Assembly (NCBI GenBank): GCA_037355855.1 | Contig: CM074769.1 | Coordinates: 930,001 to 994,000 of the forward strand | Direction of reading: 5' to 3' | Length of the DNA: 64,000 nt | Origin: Pseudo-nitzschia pungens | Taxonomy: Eukaryota > Bacillariophyta > Bacillariophyceae > Bacillariales > Bacillariaceae | Made by a program: the position numbers and the translations under genes | Notes under the pieces: generated by a model | Told to the model about the DNA's origin: nothing | What the model saw: the letters and a program-made list of their open reading frames with translations, nothing else | Database searches by the model: none | Shown: piece after piece, positions 23,901 to 34,447 of the stretch | Position numbering within the stretch: the first letter of the stretch is position 1 | Layout of the letters: the number at the start of each line of letters is the position of its first letter

Positions 23901-24202
23901 CAATGCTTTGGATAGGCACGACATGAAAAATTTTCTTGAGGAACAGGCTGGTAAGCAAAGCATAAAATCAGGAGAGCAACGATTTTGATACAACACGCAT
24001 TCTAACTTTTCATTGCCTTGTAACATCTTTTCTGCTCCACCTTCCAACAGGACTTTGGTGGTTTCCCATTCTCAATTCGCCATCTTGGCTGAGAATGTTC
24101 CAGTATGCAAGTTCCAAAACTGCAAAGATGAACGCGAAGCAGTTCCGATCCTGGGTAGCAGAATACAAACCACTCGAAGGATACAAAGGGTGGGGTGTTT
24201 GA
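20966..24202 (+). CDS. PIF1: PIF1-family DNA helicase with RNase H1-like N-terminal module, seven exons
   Basis: Exons: 20966-21869, 21994-22284, 22380-22488, 22605-22669, 22814-23431, 23577-23950 and 24051-24202. Helicase motifs in order: Walker A GVAGTGKS, Ia AAPTGVAA, Walker B VLVLDEIGML, motif III FVGDFAQLGP, then VYRQ, the late motif TIHKSQGATLDYV and AYVALSRARS. PIF1 enzymes are 5'-3' helicases that unwind G-quadruplexes and RNA-DNA hybrids in nucleus and mitochondria. Before the motor lies a module reading CYAIASQF, SGIYFSEEEARKEI and GFQKFDKVKDAEIFL, which resembles the RNase H1/viroplasmin hybrid-binding domain, then a Gln tract. Two surplus bases break the frame: CCC at 21764-21766, and one in exon 4 near 22632-22652. 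Skipping the second gives AFQTVLWREADFHHV across the next splice site. The last exon ends GYKGWGV. Confidence 0.9.
21556..21602 (+). repeat. CAG/CAA repeat encoding poly-Gln in the PIF1 protein
   Basis: Imperfect CAG/CAA array of about 15 codons within the linker between the RNase H1-like module and the helicase. Confidence 0.85.
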
Positions 24203-24573
24203 CGGATAGAGATTCAAGAACACCAACTTGCCATTTACTTCGTAGTACTGAAATGAGAATGGGAAGTTATTGTGTACCTACAAGTACTGGTATGCAAAAT
24301 CGATTCTAACAAATTCGGCCAACGGAAAGTCAAGTCATAAACATACTGTTGATGGGTGTGTTCCGCGTACTTGTTTTTTTCTGAAACAAAATGAAGGAGT
24401 TCAGAGAAAAAAGAGCACATAACTATATTATATAGAATAATAACACGTTCATCAGGGATCGTCGTTAAGTGTTACGGGGATCATTGCCACCAAACCCTCA
24501 ACGAACTGGCGACAAAAAGAGACGGAATGGGTAAAGTGCAAGAATAGTTTTGACTTCAACCTGTATACCAAGC
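24203..24573. other. Intergenic, convergent 3' ends
   Basis: 371 bases between the PIF1 and FAD oxidoreductase stop codons. Nothing recognised. Confidence 0.4.
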
Positions 24574-26080
24574 TCAGGATTCATGGCGCCACCGGCAAAG
24601 TCGAGACCACAATAGGGTCGACTTCACACGTCCCTCCGGCGACAACGTCGAGGGATCAAACGGCAATGTGTGCGACGATGAAGATGGGACCATTTCTTGG
24701 GCCAGCACTTTTGCAGCCCCGAGGGCAATCTTCCACCCATTTGATCCCGGACCAGTGTTGATGGAGACATTCTCCCATCCGACCAACTTTCCAACAATTA
24801 CAGCTCCGTCAGCGCTCATTGGACGCAATCCACATCGCGTAGGAATACCCGCCAATGAAATCCCTTTCGACTCGATATAGTTTCGAAACGCCCTGTTGAC
24901 ACAATCTGTTGGTCTTGTGTGCCACCCCGCAAATTCGCCGATCGCGGTTATTCTCAAATCATCACCCAGTCTCGCAAAGTAGGTCACACCATCGGTTATG
25001 ATGCCTTTGATTTTTGTATGTTGTTCGTTTGGAAGCTCCAGACAATATCCTTTCAAAGGGTATACGGGAACATACTCATTCAATTGCCACAATAATTTTG
25101 GGGTCCACGATCCAGCCGCTATCACAACTTCGTCACCATCATGATCCAAATTAATCTTGATTTTGTTTTCCAACTCGATCGCTGTCACGCGATTTCCCTC
25201 GTAATGCAACTCCACTACTGGTGTTTCATACAGAAATTGGACACCATCCTTCTTCTCCAACCACCGTGCTAGCGCCTTGGTAAAACGCTCTGAATTCCCA
25301 CTGGTAGCATCGGGCTGATAAACAGCACGAGACACATCCGGCCAAAACTCCTTAACAAAGGGCTCTATCTTATGAATGGTCGGGGCTGTGTACAGTAGCT
25401 CCTCATTCGCATCCGTGCAATGTTCGGAATATTGGGTTGCGTTCAGCATCAGAGCACCACGGGCTGCAATCTGCGATTCCTTGACGATGGGCGCAAGAGT
25501 TCGATCTAGTGCGAATTGCTCGATTGCCCAATCGGTGAATTTGAGCATTTCTTCTTGTTGATGCAAGAGGGCTTTGGGTTGCGCCAAGCTGTTGAAAGCA
25601 AAGGAAATGGACCAACGCAAAAAGTGAGGATCCGTCAGCGCCTGGATCCAATCGATGTAAAAGAAGCGAAACTCCGAACCAAGCAACAGATTCGACATGA
25701 TCGCTCGCCATTTCTTCCGGTCCACGACCGGATTCGAACGCTGCATCCCACCTGCAGCCACCGCACTGCATTCCGCACCGGGTCCACCGATCGATGCGTC
25801 GACAACGATGACTTCAAACCCGTTTTGGTACAATTCGTAGGCAGTGGAAACGCCAGCAACACCGGCACCTATCACGACCGCACGTCGTGGTCGATTGCCA
25901 CGAAAGGAGACAGTGGAGGAAGTTAGTTCTTGCGTCTCTGAGGTATGGGGATACGGAGAAACCCGCAGAGTTGGTGCATGTACTTCTGTTGACGTTGAAG
26001 TGGTGGGCGGCACCGAGACCTGCGAGGCCGGGCAACCATTGTCGGAAGGCCCCGAATGCTTTGATCGTGCTCGAGGTCAT
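24574..26080 (-). CDS. FAD-dependent amine/amino-acid oxidoreductase (DAO family)
   Basis: The long frame carries the Rossmann FAD motif VVIGAGVAGVSTAYEL near its start and a DAO fold to the end: SAVAAGGMQ, then VVIAAGSWTPKLL, VYPLKGYCLEL and the closing GLRPMSADGAVIVG with NTGPGSNGWKIALG. These are features of D-amino-acid dehydrogenase/glycine-oxidase-type flavoenzymes that oxidise secondary or primary amines; the substrate is not predictable. No ATG occurs in this frame upstream of the FAD motif: the upstream stop is at 26079-26077 and the only early codon usable as a start is GTG at 26013. An ATG at 26080 lies one base out of frame and leads MTSSTIKAFGAFRQWL, so a single surplus base between about 26014 and 26078, or a 5' intron, is likely. 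I give 26080 as the probable start. Confidence 0.83.
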
Positions 26081-27510
26081 TTTCTGTCTTTAAGATAGTT
26101 CGATACTGACAGCTCGACGGAGAATGACGGTTGTACCTTGCGTGTATCCGAGAAGTAAAACGTAAATGATACTCGTTGTTTGCTGACGCAAGTTACTTTC
26201 AATCGAACCAACCAAGCGTATGGTTGCTTTCTCCCGCGTCGAATGTGAATGGGCGACTGAACACAATAAAATTTAATGCACAACCCAACGCAATGCGCCG
26301 TGAAAAAAATTGCGAGCGTATTCTACGAAATAATTGTGACATTGGTTGGACAAAGCATGGTTTGCGTCGTCATGCGAAGGCAGGTTGCGAAAGAAAATCC
26401 AATCGAAGCTTTTGGGTGACTCCGTTTTTCCATCTACAAAAAAATGAAGTAAGCTTACTGGTACGTGAAAGTGTTCAAGTGATGTGGTGTTCAAGTTCAA
26501 GTCGTCGCTATCACACCAAATTGATGATGAGATGTCGAGTTTTGAGGAGAAATTAATTTCTTGAATTTTGAATCGTGCATCTTGTACTGAACGCGAATCT
26601 TCCTTTTAGGGGCAATATTTTAACGAGGGCTTCGTAAGGTACGTGTAAGGTTACTTTAACTGTATTAGTGACAACAAAAGTAATCTTAGTTCATAGTTTT
26701 ACCCTTTGGCGAGATTCGCATTTGAAACTTTTTCTTCTCTTGCATACCATTCTTCCTTTCGATCCTCTCTTCTATGTTCATGGGTTTCGAAAGTAATGAG
26801 TTGGAACTGGAGAGATTAGCTTGAAAATTACCTTCGTGATGCTGGATATATTCTGGAATTGAGGACACGCAGAGGAGTCTTGATTCATTTGTTGTTGGTT
26901 GTTGTTGTGAAAACAATCACTATATGGTTCCCGTTTGCCTTTTAGTGTATGAAACGCACCACATACATGATGCAAGTTCAACATGCTCGACAGAGTTGCC
27001 ATATTATGAGAGTGAGATCTAACTATACTTCTTTGCCTAGTAGAGAAAACCCCTCGTCGACTTGGAAAGCACCATACGCATACTAAGCTGTGGTATGCGA
27101 CTAAAGTTCAGTAGAGAATTTGACTCTCACCAACGGAGTCAGCTATCTTCATTGCAATATCATCCTACTAGTATAGGTCTGGTCGTTTGATACTCAATTG
27201 GAAATTCATCAACGACACTACTACTACTGCTAGTACTACTACTAGTAATGATCACAAATTATAGTACCGTACAGTATCATCACAAGCAAAATTATCCTGT
27301 TTTTGAAAAAGAAATTTCACACCGTTTCGTTGCACAAATTACTAGTATAGACGCAACGAGGTCAATACAAAAACAAAAACAAACACAAATAATAATAATA
27401 CAAGCAACACGAACAACTCCTATACCAGCAGTAAAGCGCGACAAAAACAGCAATCCGGTGTGAAGCACCCTGATGCCTGCGGCGTCGCGATGAAAAAAAA
27501 TTCGTGATTT
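26081..27510. other. 1.4-kb intergenic region
   Basis: No recognisable gene. Contains GTAAGCTTAC (26449-26458), TAAGGTTA (26646-26653) and a TAC-rich stretch with several ACTAGT words near 27170-27245. Confidence 0.5.
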
Positions 27511-29577
27511 TTACTTTTGTTTTCGCTTTCGCTCTCGCTGTTGTTTTTCTTTCCGTTGTTGTTCCTTTTCCAGTTTTTTCCGCTCCTTTTCCTCCCGCTG
27601 GAACTCGTCCATCTCCTCGACGAGCGCCTCCGGGAGCAGCCCCCGAAAGCTGGGCAGCTCGGCCACGAAGAGCAGCGAGTGGGCCCACCCGGCCCGGTTG
27701 GGAAACCGACCCCGAAAGAGGTCTCCGACCCTTTGGTAATTCGACGGCGTCAGCGATTTCAACCGGACGCCGCTCTGGAGCGTCCCCTCCGGGTCGTAGT
27801 CCCGGACGGCGATCTTCCAGACGTGCGTGTCGACCGGAATGGCGTCGTCCCTGTCGAGCGAAAACAGGGCGACGCAGTCGGCGACCTTGCGGCCGACGCC
27901 CCTGAATTCGCACAGCCGGTCCCGAACGTCGGCCTGGTCGGGAATGGCGCGGAGGGTGTCCTCCAGGTAGGCCTCCCCCCCCTTGTCCTTCAGGATCGCC
28001 ATGGTGTCCAGGACGTAGCCGGCGCGGTATCCCATGCCGCAGGTTCCCCGCAGGTCCTCGTCGGTGGCCAAGGCGGAGAGTCGATCGAGGCTCGGGAAGG
28101 AATAGAACTGGTAGTAGCATCGGTGTTTTGGAGGAGATGCATCGGTGTCGGTGTCGGTATCGCTGTCGGTGTCCGCTGCCGCCGCCGAAACCGCGGGCGA
28201 CGGAATCCTCAGAAGCGGCCTCCCGTACTCTTTCCGGATGCTCGCCAGCATCTTGGTGATCCTCGGAATGTTGTTGTTGCTGGAGCAGACAAAGCTCACC
28301 AGGCACTCCCAGGGATCCTGTCGGATGATCCGGACACCCGGGAGGCACCCCGCGATCGTTGCCAACCGCGGGCAGGCCCCCGACCACTCCTCGTAGAGCT
28401 CCCGGAGGGAGACGGCTCCGGTTTCGTTCCGAGCGTCGGTTTCGTTGTCGTTTCCGTCGTCGCCCAGCTGGAAGTAGTCCCGGAGGGCCCGACCGAGCTC
28501 GTCCCGCATCTCGGAGGGGGATGGATTGTCATTCGCAACATTGTTGTTTTGTTTTGTTTTTTTTGTTGTCATTGGAATTGTCGCCGTCCTCCTCGCGAAC
28601 GACCACCAGCGGTCGGTACAGGGTCGTCTCCGGCAATTCCCGCACGACGACCACCGCGGAGTGGCGGGACCCAAACAACCGCAGTCGGAGGATCCCCCAC
28701 CCACTCGGTGGCATCGTGGGTTCCCCACTGCCGACGTGGCATCCTTTGGAGTGTTTTTTTTGTTGTTTTTGTCGTCACGAATGTCGTTCTCGGATGGATG
28801 CACCACCTTCCAGTGAAAGCACTGGCCGGTGGTGAGTGTGTTCGAGGGCCGGAGTTCCTCGGGTGGGACCCCGAGGTCGATGAATTCCTGGGAAGGATTG
28901 ATGGCGGCCACCATGTCGGCCGTCAATTCGAGTCCCTCGTCTTCGATGCCGAGTGGGTTATCATTATTATCATTATTAGAATTGTTGTTGTCGTCGTTGT
29001 TGTTGTGGTTGTCGCTCTCGGCGAGGGACAGGCGCCGCTTCGCCACAGGCGCTGAGGATGCCCCACGGCTTTGACGATTCCGTGTGCGTTTCGGTGCGAC
29101 TGCTTCTGCCACTTCGTTCGCCAGAGGGGTGGATCTGGTCTGCCTCCGCCGTTTTTTGGGAGAGGGAGTCACGGGCACCGCTCGGGCCTTGGCGGTGCGC
29201 TTCGGTTTGGCAGAAGACGAAGAAGAAGAAGACAAAGAAGACGCTGCTTTTGCTGCTGCTGCTGCTGTTGACGAAGCTGCGACAGCTGCCTTGCGGATCA
29301 TTCGGATCCGCGTCGACCGGCGTCCCACGGTCCCCACCGCGATTCCCAGCGCCGATGGCAGGCCCATTGCTCCCGAGTGATTAATGTCTTCCTTGTTGCG
29401 CGGTCCCCAAGAGTTCCCAGCGCGAGACGCCGAACCGATTGGAATGCGAAAGGAGTGGATCGGTCGAATGCACACGGCAAAAACAAATGCTGCCGACAAG
29501 ATTCTAATCACTGTCCAGCGCCGCCCGGAGGGATATCGCGATGTCTTCTTGTTATTTGCCGATGGGTCGGGTGCCAT
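27511..29577 (-). CDS. OGG1: 8-oxoguanine DNA glycosylase OGG1 with possible plastid presequence
   Basis: Single exon from an ATG at 29577. OGG1 excises 8-oxoguanine and nicks the strand. Visible are ELRPSNTLTTGQCFHW (OGG1 N-domain), then QDPWECLVSFVCSSNNNIPR. The helix-hairpin-helix follows as LCEFRGVGRKVADCVALF, with the catalytic Lys near residue 563 and the catalytic Asp in PVDTHVW near 580. About 200 extra N-terminal residues start with a hydrophobic segment (ILSAAFVFAVCIRPIHS) followed directly by FRIP, the pattern of a diatom signal peptide with Phe at the cleavage site, then a Ser/Ala/Lys-rich region with a nuclear-signal-like KKRRRQTR. The middle needs frame corrections in two T8 runs on the plus strand (28754-28761, net two bases; 28557-28564, one base). 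Between them the conserved frame reads GWGILRLRLFG. The C-terminal tail is Lys/Glu/Gln-rich coiled coil. Confidence 0.9.
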   Translation of the reverse strand: MAPDPSANNKKTSRYPSGRRWTVIRILSAAFVFAVCIRPIHSFRIPIGSASRAGNSWGPRNKEDINHSGAMGLPSALGIAVGTVGRRSTRIRMIRKAAVAASSTAAAAAKAASSLSSSSSSSAKPKRTAKARAVPVTPSPKKRRRQTRSTPLANEVAEAVAPKRTRNRQSRGASSAPVAKRRLSLAESDNHNNNDDNNNSNNDNNDNPLGIEDEGLELTADMVAAINPSQEFIDLGVPPEELRPSNTLTTGQCFHWKVVHPSENDIRDDKNNKKNTPKDATSAVGNPRCHRVGGGSSDCGCLGPATPRWSSCGNCRRRPCTDRWWSFARRTATIPMTTKKTKQNNNVANDNPSPSEMRDELGRALRDYFQLGDDGNDNETDARNETGAVSLRELYEEWSGACPRLATIAGCLPGVRIIRQDPWECLVSFVCSSNNNIPRITKMLASIRKEYGRPLLRIPSPAVSAAAADTDSDTDTDTDASPPKHRCYYQFYSFPSLDRLSALATDEDLRGTCGMGYRAGYVLDTMAILKDKGGEAYLEDTLRAIPDQADVRDRLCEFRGVGRKVADCVALFSLDRDDAIPVDTHVWKIAVRDYDPEGTLQSGVRLKSLTPSNYQRVGDLFRGRFPNRAGWAHSLLFVAELPSFRGLLPEALVEEMDEFQREEKERKKLEKEQQRKEKQQRERKRKQK

Positions 29578-29637
29578 GCTACGAGGAAAAGTCTTCGAGA
29601 TGGACCCACGGACCGATGCGTTTTGCGTATCCGCAGT

Positions 29638-29670
<33 letters not shown>

Positions 29671-30295
29671 ATGGATTCGTTCATTAACCTTACTAAGATT
29701 ACTTATTCCTTTCGTATTCGAACCCTCACCAAATTCATCGAAAGAGTTGACACGAGGCGTTCAGTGTTGGCGATAGCCCGATTTACTCGTAACATCATCT
29801 TCTACGGTATTCTATTACGTGAACCTTATCATATATGTAAGTATATACGATAGGTATGTACATATCAAATGTGTACTCCACCCTTCCATCCCCCACAACT
29901 TGAGTCGTGTCAGTCTTTCATCGTCCGTCAGTCATTAGGCATAACACAGAACATCAACCTCATGAGATACATAGCTAAGTATCTATGATAGATACATACA
30001 TACCTTTTCTGTCCTCCACCCTCCACAACTCGAGTCGCGCCAGTCTGTCATCGTTCGTTGAGGCCTCATTTGACCTTGCCAAGAAAAACTTTGATCGACG
30101 ACAGATTCCATTTCGGCCACTTTTTCCTTCATCATTCCACAGTCCTACTAGCACATCAAACTCTGTCATCCTCCGCAATCGGCATCCAGCCAAGCAACAC
30201 GCTGCGATTTCCGTGTTGCTGGAACCAAATCAGACATCGAGGGAGGGAATCGCGAAGGAATAGAACAACACACCGGCGTGCGAAGCGAGAGGAAA
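29578..30295. other. Divergent intergenic region between OGG1 and methyltransferase genes
   Basis: 718 bases holding both promoters. Contains a (GGAT)8 microsatellite and TAACCTTA at 29685-29692. No gene seen. Confidence 0.5.
29645..29676. repeat. (GGAT)8 microsatellite
   Basis: Eight perfect tandem copies of GGAT. Confidence 0.95.
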
Positions 30296-30621
30296 ATGAC
30301 AGAAACTACCGAAACACCCCACGACAACGCCAGCGCCGGCGGCAACGAAAATGGCGCCAAACACCATGCCGGCGATCCTTCCACAACAACACCGCCGACA
30401 ACAACCCCAATCCCAATCCCAACGCAAACGACAAAGACAACGACAATGAAAACGACAACGCAAGCGACGAAGGTTCCGGTCGGAATCCACGGCGTCCGCC
30501 TCAAGCGATTCGAAACGGTCGTCGCCAAGCTCCTCTCCGCGGTAGAACCCAGCTACGTTTCTCTGCCTCCGCCGCCGGCCTCCCTGCTGCCGGCCTCGAA
30601 AACACAACAAGCACCCGATGG

Positions 30622-30666
<45 letters not shown>

Positions 30667-32596
30667 TGATACCGGTAACGATAACGATATCCACATCCAC
30701 ACCGATACCGAATTGGACTGGCTCTTTTCGGCGCTGCCCGAGTCGGCAAGGGTGGTGGGGAATCACCACCCCAACCGCAAGCGCGCGCAGAAAAAGGAGG
30801 GACAGCTCCGGTCGATGCTCCGCTGCATTCTCCCACTGGTGCCACCGTCGTCGTCGCATTCACAGTCCAATTCAAAGTTCAATTCCAATTCCAATTCAAA
30901 ATCCAATTCCAATTCCAATTCCAATTCCAATTCCAATTCCAATTCCAATTCCACTCCCGCTTCCGCTTCCGCGACAACACATTCCGCGGCGACACGGAGC
31001 GACCGCCCGGTCACGATCGTCGATTTCGGTGGCGGTTCGGGGCACCTGGGAATCCCCCTGGCGCTCCTGCTGCCGCACTGCCGCGTGATCGTGGTCGATT
31101 TCAACGAGCGATCCATCGACCTGCTCCACGAAAAGGCGGAGGGAATCATTCGGGAGGCGGAAGCTGCGGCCAATGGCAACGCCAAAGGTAAAACCAACGC
31201 CAACAACAACGCCAACGCCAAAAACAACGCCAAAGACAACGCCAACGCCGATGCCTCGCGCTTTGCGGCGACCACGCCACCGCTGGAAGCGGAAACCGCT
31301 GCATCCTACCGCCTCCGCTGCTGCGGGGGCACGAGCCCGACCCGCGTCCTGGACAATCTCTTTACCTTTGCCGGTCCGGTCGAAGACTTTGGGATCGCCG
31401 CACACGAAAGCGACGCGGACGTGGCGGTGGACATGGCGGTGGACGTGGTGCTGGCGCTGCATCTGTGCGGGGAGGCCACCGACGTGGGGCTCCGCAAGGC
31501 TGTGGCCAACCAAGCGGCCTCCATCGTGGTGGCGCCCTGCTGCGTCGGAAAGCTCTCGGCCAGCGTTTTCAATCCGGACATTTACCACGCGACGGGGCAG
31601 AACCAACCGACGGTCCGGTACCCCCAGTCGGAGCTCTTTTGCCGATTGCTGAACCACCACGGAAGCGATCCTCCAAACGAACGCAAGGCCAACGGCAAGA
31701 CCAACGGCAAGACCAACACCAACACCAACGGCAACGGCAACGGCAACCACAACCAAGCAGGAACAAAAACGACCAAAACCCCACCAGCACCACGGAGGAC
31801 GACTGGAACGCCCTCGCCAAGGCCGCCGACTACAGCAACGAGCACGAGTTTCGGACCAGCCGGAACGCCAGCCGACGGACGGCCAAGGCACTCCTGGAGA
31901 CGGACCGGAGACTCTTTCTGGAGGGGACACGGATATCGAACGGCACTGACCAAGATGGAGCCGTTGGAGGTCACTCCCAAGAACGACATTCTGGTGGCCT
32001 GGAGGCCCTCCGCGTTTTCCCGTCTCCCGACGAGCCCGGGGGCGCTCTTTTGCGAGCCGAACCAGGAGTGCCTGGCCGATCTCGCGGTGGCCCGGTCCCA
32101 CCTGCTGGGCGCGGGGCACACCGCTGCACCTTTCGCTGCCGCTGCCGCTGCGGGGTCGTCCGTGTCCGCGTCCACGTCGACGTCGACGTCCACGGCGACA
32201 TCCGCGTCCTCGTCGTCGGGTTTTGCTGCCGACGACACTCGTTCCGGGAACACTCCCGCCTCCGCGCGCGACGGCAATCCAAAACACTCCGAGGGAATCC
32301 GGAACGACTGGACGGAAACGGAGGAAGAGGAAATCAAGGCGACGATTGTCTCGTTTCTGGAACGCACCGACACCAACACCGACACCGACACCAACGCTGG
32401 TGGCGGCGGCGAGACCCCGAACGGTTCGCGCCGCGAGGTGCTGGTCTTTCCGACGCGCATGGGGGGTCGCAAGCGCAAGCTCATCCACTACGTGGCCGAA
32501 ACCATGAACCTCGCGCACTGGGGCCAGGGAAAAAAGGTTTCGGAAAAGACGGTGGCCGTTGCCCGTCGCAGAGAACGACGAAAGGAAACGTGCTGA
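30296..32596 (+). CDS. GSTCD-like SAM-dependent methyltransferase with C-terminal R3H-like domain
   Basis: I take the ATG at 30296 (MTETTETPHD); an upstream in-frame GTG is not a likely start. The methyltransferase core begins near residue 240 with VDFGGGSGHLGIPLAL. It continues VVDFNERSIDLLHEKAE, LALHLCGEATDVGLRKA and IVVAPCCVGKLS, and after a low-complexity insert ADYSNEHEFRTSRNASRR and GYRTALTKMEPLEVTPKND. This order matches the methyltransferase part of animal GSTCD and its homologues, whose substrate is not established. The tail near residues 715-760 (VFPTRMGGRKRKLIHYVAE...) resembles an R3H nucleic-acid-binding domain. Between about 31690 and 31926 the conserved residues sit in another frame. 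The return is one surplus G in GGGG at 31923-31926; the entry point lies in a repetitive stretch and could be one missing or two surplus bases. Asp-Asn, Ser-Asn and Asn-Ala repeats interrupt the protein. Confidence 0.78.
30623..30664 (+). repeat. (AACGAC)7 hexanucleotide repeat encoding Asn-Asp
   Basis: Seven perfect copies, in frame, inside the methyltransferase gene. Confidence 0.9.
30880..30951 (+). repeat. (AATTCC)n hexanucleotide repeat encoding Ser-Asn
   Basis: About a dozen near-perfect copies in frame, just before the methyltransferase core; likely length-polymorphic. Confidence 0.88.
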
Positions 32597-32831
32597 CGCC
32601 GACAAACACCGTGGAATGCTTGCAACCGAACCGAACCGAACCGAACGGAACGGAACCGCAGCGCAGCAAACACGCCATGTCGTGGCACAACACGGCACGG
32701 CATTCAAAGAACGTCACGTCCGACCACGCACTGCACGGATGGTGATTTCGGCTCGAATAATAGGAATAGACCGGGGCTGAAAGATTCTAATCTACTATCA
32801 AGCACTTTAAAATAGAGTTGGTTTCAGAGAG

Positions 32832-32851
32832 TAGAGAGAGAGAGAGAGAGA
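32832..32851. repeat. (GA)n microsatellite downstream of DRG2
   Basis: About ten tandem AG dinucleotides immediately 3' of the DRG2 stop codon, probably in the 3' untranslated region. Confidence 0.85.
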
Positions 32852-32870
32852 AAGAAACAAAAAAAAGCTA

Positions 32871-34447
32871 TCAACCGCGCAGTTTCTTCTGCTTGTGTTT
32901 CTTGGCCTCCAGTCGCTTCTTCGAATGCTTGTCCTGGTACTCTTGCGCCAGTTGCGCGTAGCTGGAAGAGTTTTGTTGCTGCTTGATCGTCTTGGTCACG
33001 ATCTGGACCACGTCTTCGTCGTCCAGCTTGTGCGTGAGAACCGCATCGCTGGGGGGCGTGCACGGCACTCCTTGCCCCACACCAGAGCGTAATTGAAGTC
33101 CCGGAGCATCTGCGTCGAAATGTTGGCGCAGAGCGATTTCACCGTGGTTCCCTTTCGAATGTCCGACAACACGACGGCTGTTTCGTTCGTGTCGCAACAA
33201 TCGCAAAATCGCAAACAAAAAATCAATGAAGTAATAAATCAGCGGCAGTCGTTGCCGAACCGTGCATGCGAGCGTCCAAAGCGAAGCAAATTCCGAAACA
33301 ATGGATCCATCACACGCATTCCAACGATCCAGGACGAATAGTAGTGTGCCGTAGTGTGCCCTTCCTCCCGTCGAAACAAAGCAAAACAAAACAAAGCAAT
33401 GCAATGCAATGCAATCGATTCGATTGCATTCGTGCATTCGATTCTATACAATACTATACGAAACCGCCGCACGTGCGAAAAGACTTACGTTCTTCGAGAT
33501 CCGGAGGCGAACCCTTTCGCTTGGTATAAATTCTGGTCAATCCCAGGTATTCCCACATTTTTTGCTTCAGCGCATCGTCTTCCAGGGGCTCGCCGATGTT
33601 CCACTTTTTGTTGACGCTTCCGACGATGGAGTGGGGTTGCCGCGCCAGCTGATCCACTTCCTCGATCGTGATGGTGTCGATCTTGTTGTACAAGTACAGG
33701 GCCGGCTTGTATTCGCGATTGCCGAGGGCCACGTCCACCAGCTGGTCCACCGTGATTTCTTCTCGCGCCAACACATCGGCGCTGATGATCCTGTATTCCC
33801 GCAGAATCTGCGTCACGACCTTTTCGGGCTCCGGTCCGAGCTTGGTTTGGGGCACCGTGCTCGGAAAATCGGATGCCGCCTCCCATTTTTCGCTTGCTTA
33901 TCGTGACATCCGGCGGGCGTTGGTTGAGACGAATCCCGACGGTTTCCAGTTCCTTTTCCAGGATCTCCCGGTGGCGGTTGAGTCCCTCCTTCCCGGCGTC
34001 CAGGACAATGAGAATCGCATCGGCGTTCCGGGCCACGGCAATGACCTCCTTTCCTCTTCCCGCTCCGTGGGCGGCACCCTCGATGATACCGGGAAGATCG
34101 AGGACCTGTACCTTGCTCCCCTTGTAGCGCATCACGCCCGGAATGCACGTCAGCGTCGTAAACTCGTACGCCGCCGCCTCCGATTCGGTCGCCGTCAGGG
34201 CTCCCAGGAGGGTCGATTTCCCGACGGAGGGAAATCCGATCAGCGCCACGCGGGCGTCTCCGTTCCGGGCGACGTCGAAACCCTCGCCGGCGCTTCCGCC
34301 GCTGCCGCCCGATTGTTCCACGAAGAGCTCGTTTCGAAGCCGTGCCAGCTTGGCCTTGAGGGTGCCCAGGTGATAGTTGGTGGCCTTGTTCTTTTGGGTC
34401 CGGGCCATCTCGGCCTCGATCTCCTTGATTTTTTCCATCACACCCAT
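32871..34447 (-). CDS. DRG2: Developmentally regulated GTP-binding protein DRG2, three frame breaks
   Basis: Exon 1 runs 34447 to 33489 and exon 2 33177 to 32871, with a 311-nt GTAAGT...ACAG intron. The start [20 protein letters not shown] is diagnostic for DRG2 rather than DRG1. GTPase motifs: G1 GFPSVGKST near residue 75, G2/G3 [12 protein letters not shown] and [12 protein letters not shown]4 LYNKIDTI. The C-terminal TGS domain ([35 protein letters not shown]) follows, then a basic tail. DRG2 binds ribosomes with a partner of the DFRP2 type. The conserved reading requires skipping one base at 33865-33868 (AAAA on the plus strand), at 33064-33065 and at 33039-33040. The skips restore [12 protein letters not shown] and HAPQRCGLTHKL. 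A GA microsatellite lies just beyond the stop. Confidence 0.92.

Noticed and set aside
27517..29055. 512-codon plus-strand frame
   Set aside because: Antisense shadow of OGG1, which has clear catalytic motifs on the other strand.
30896..32707. 603-codon open frame on the minus strand
   Set aside because: It is the antisense shadow of the GC-rich, repeat-filled methyltransferase gene. Composition is Arg/Gly/Val/His-rich with no domain.
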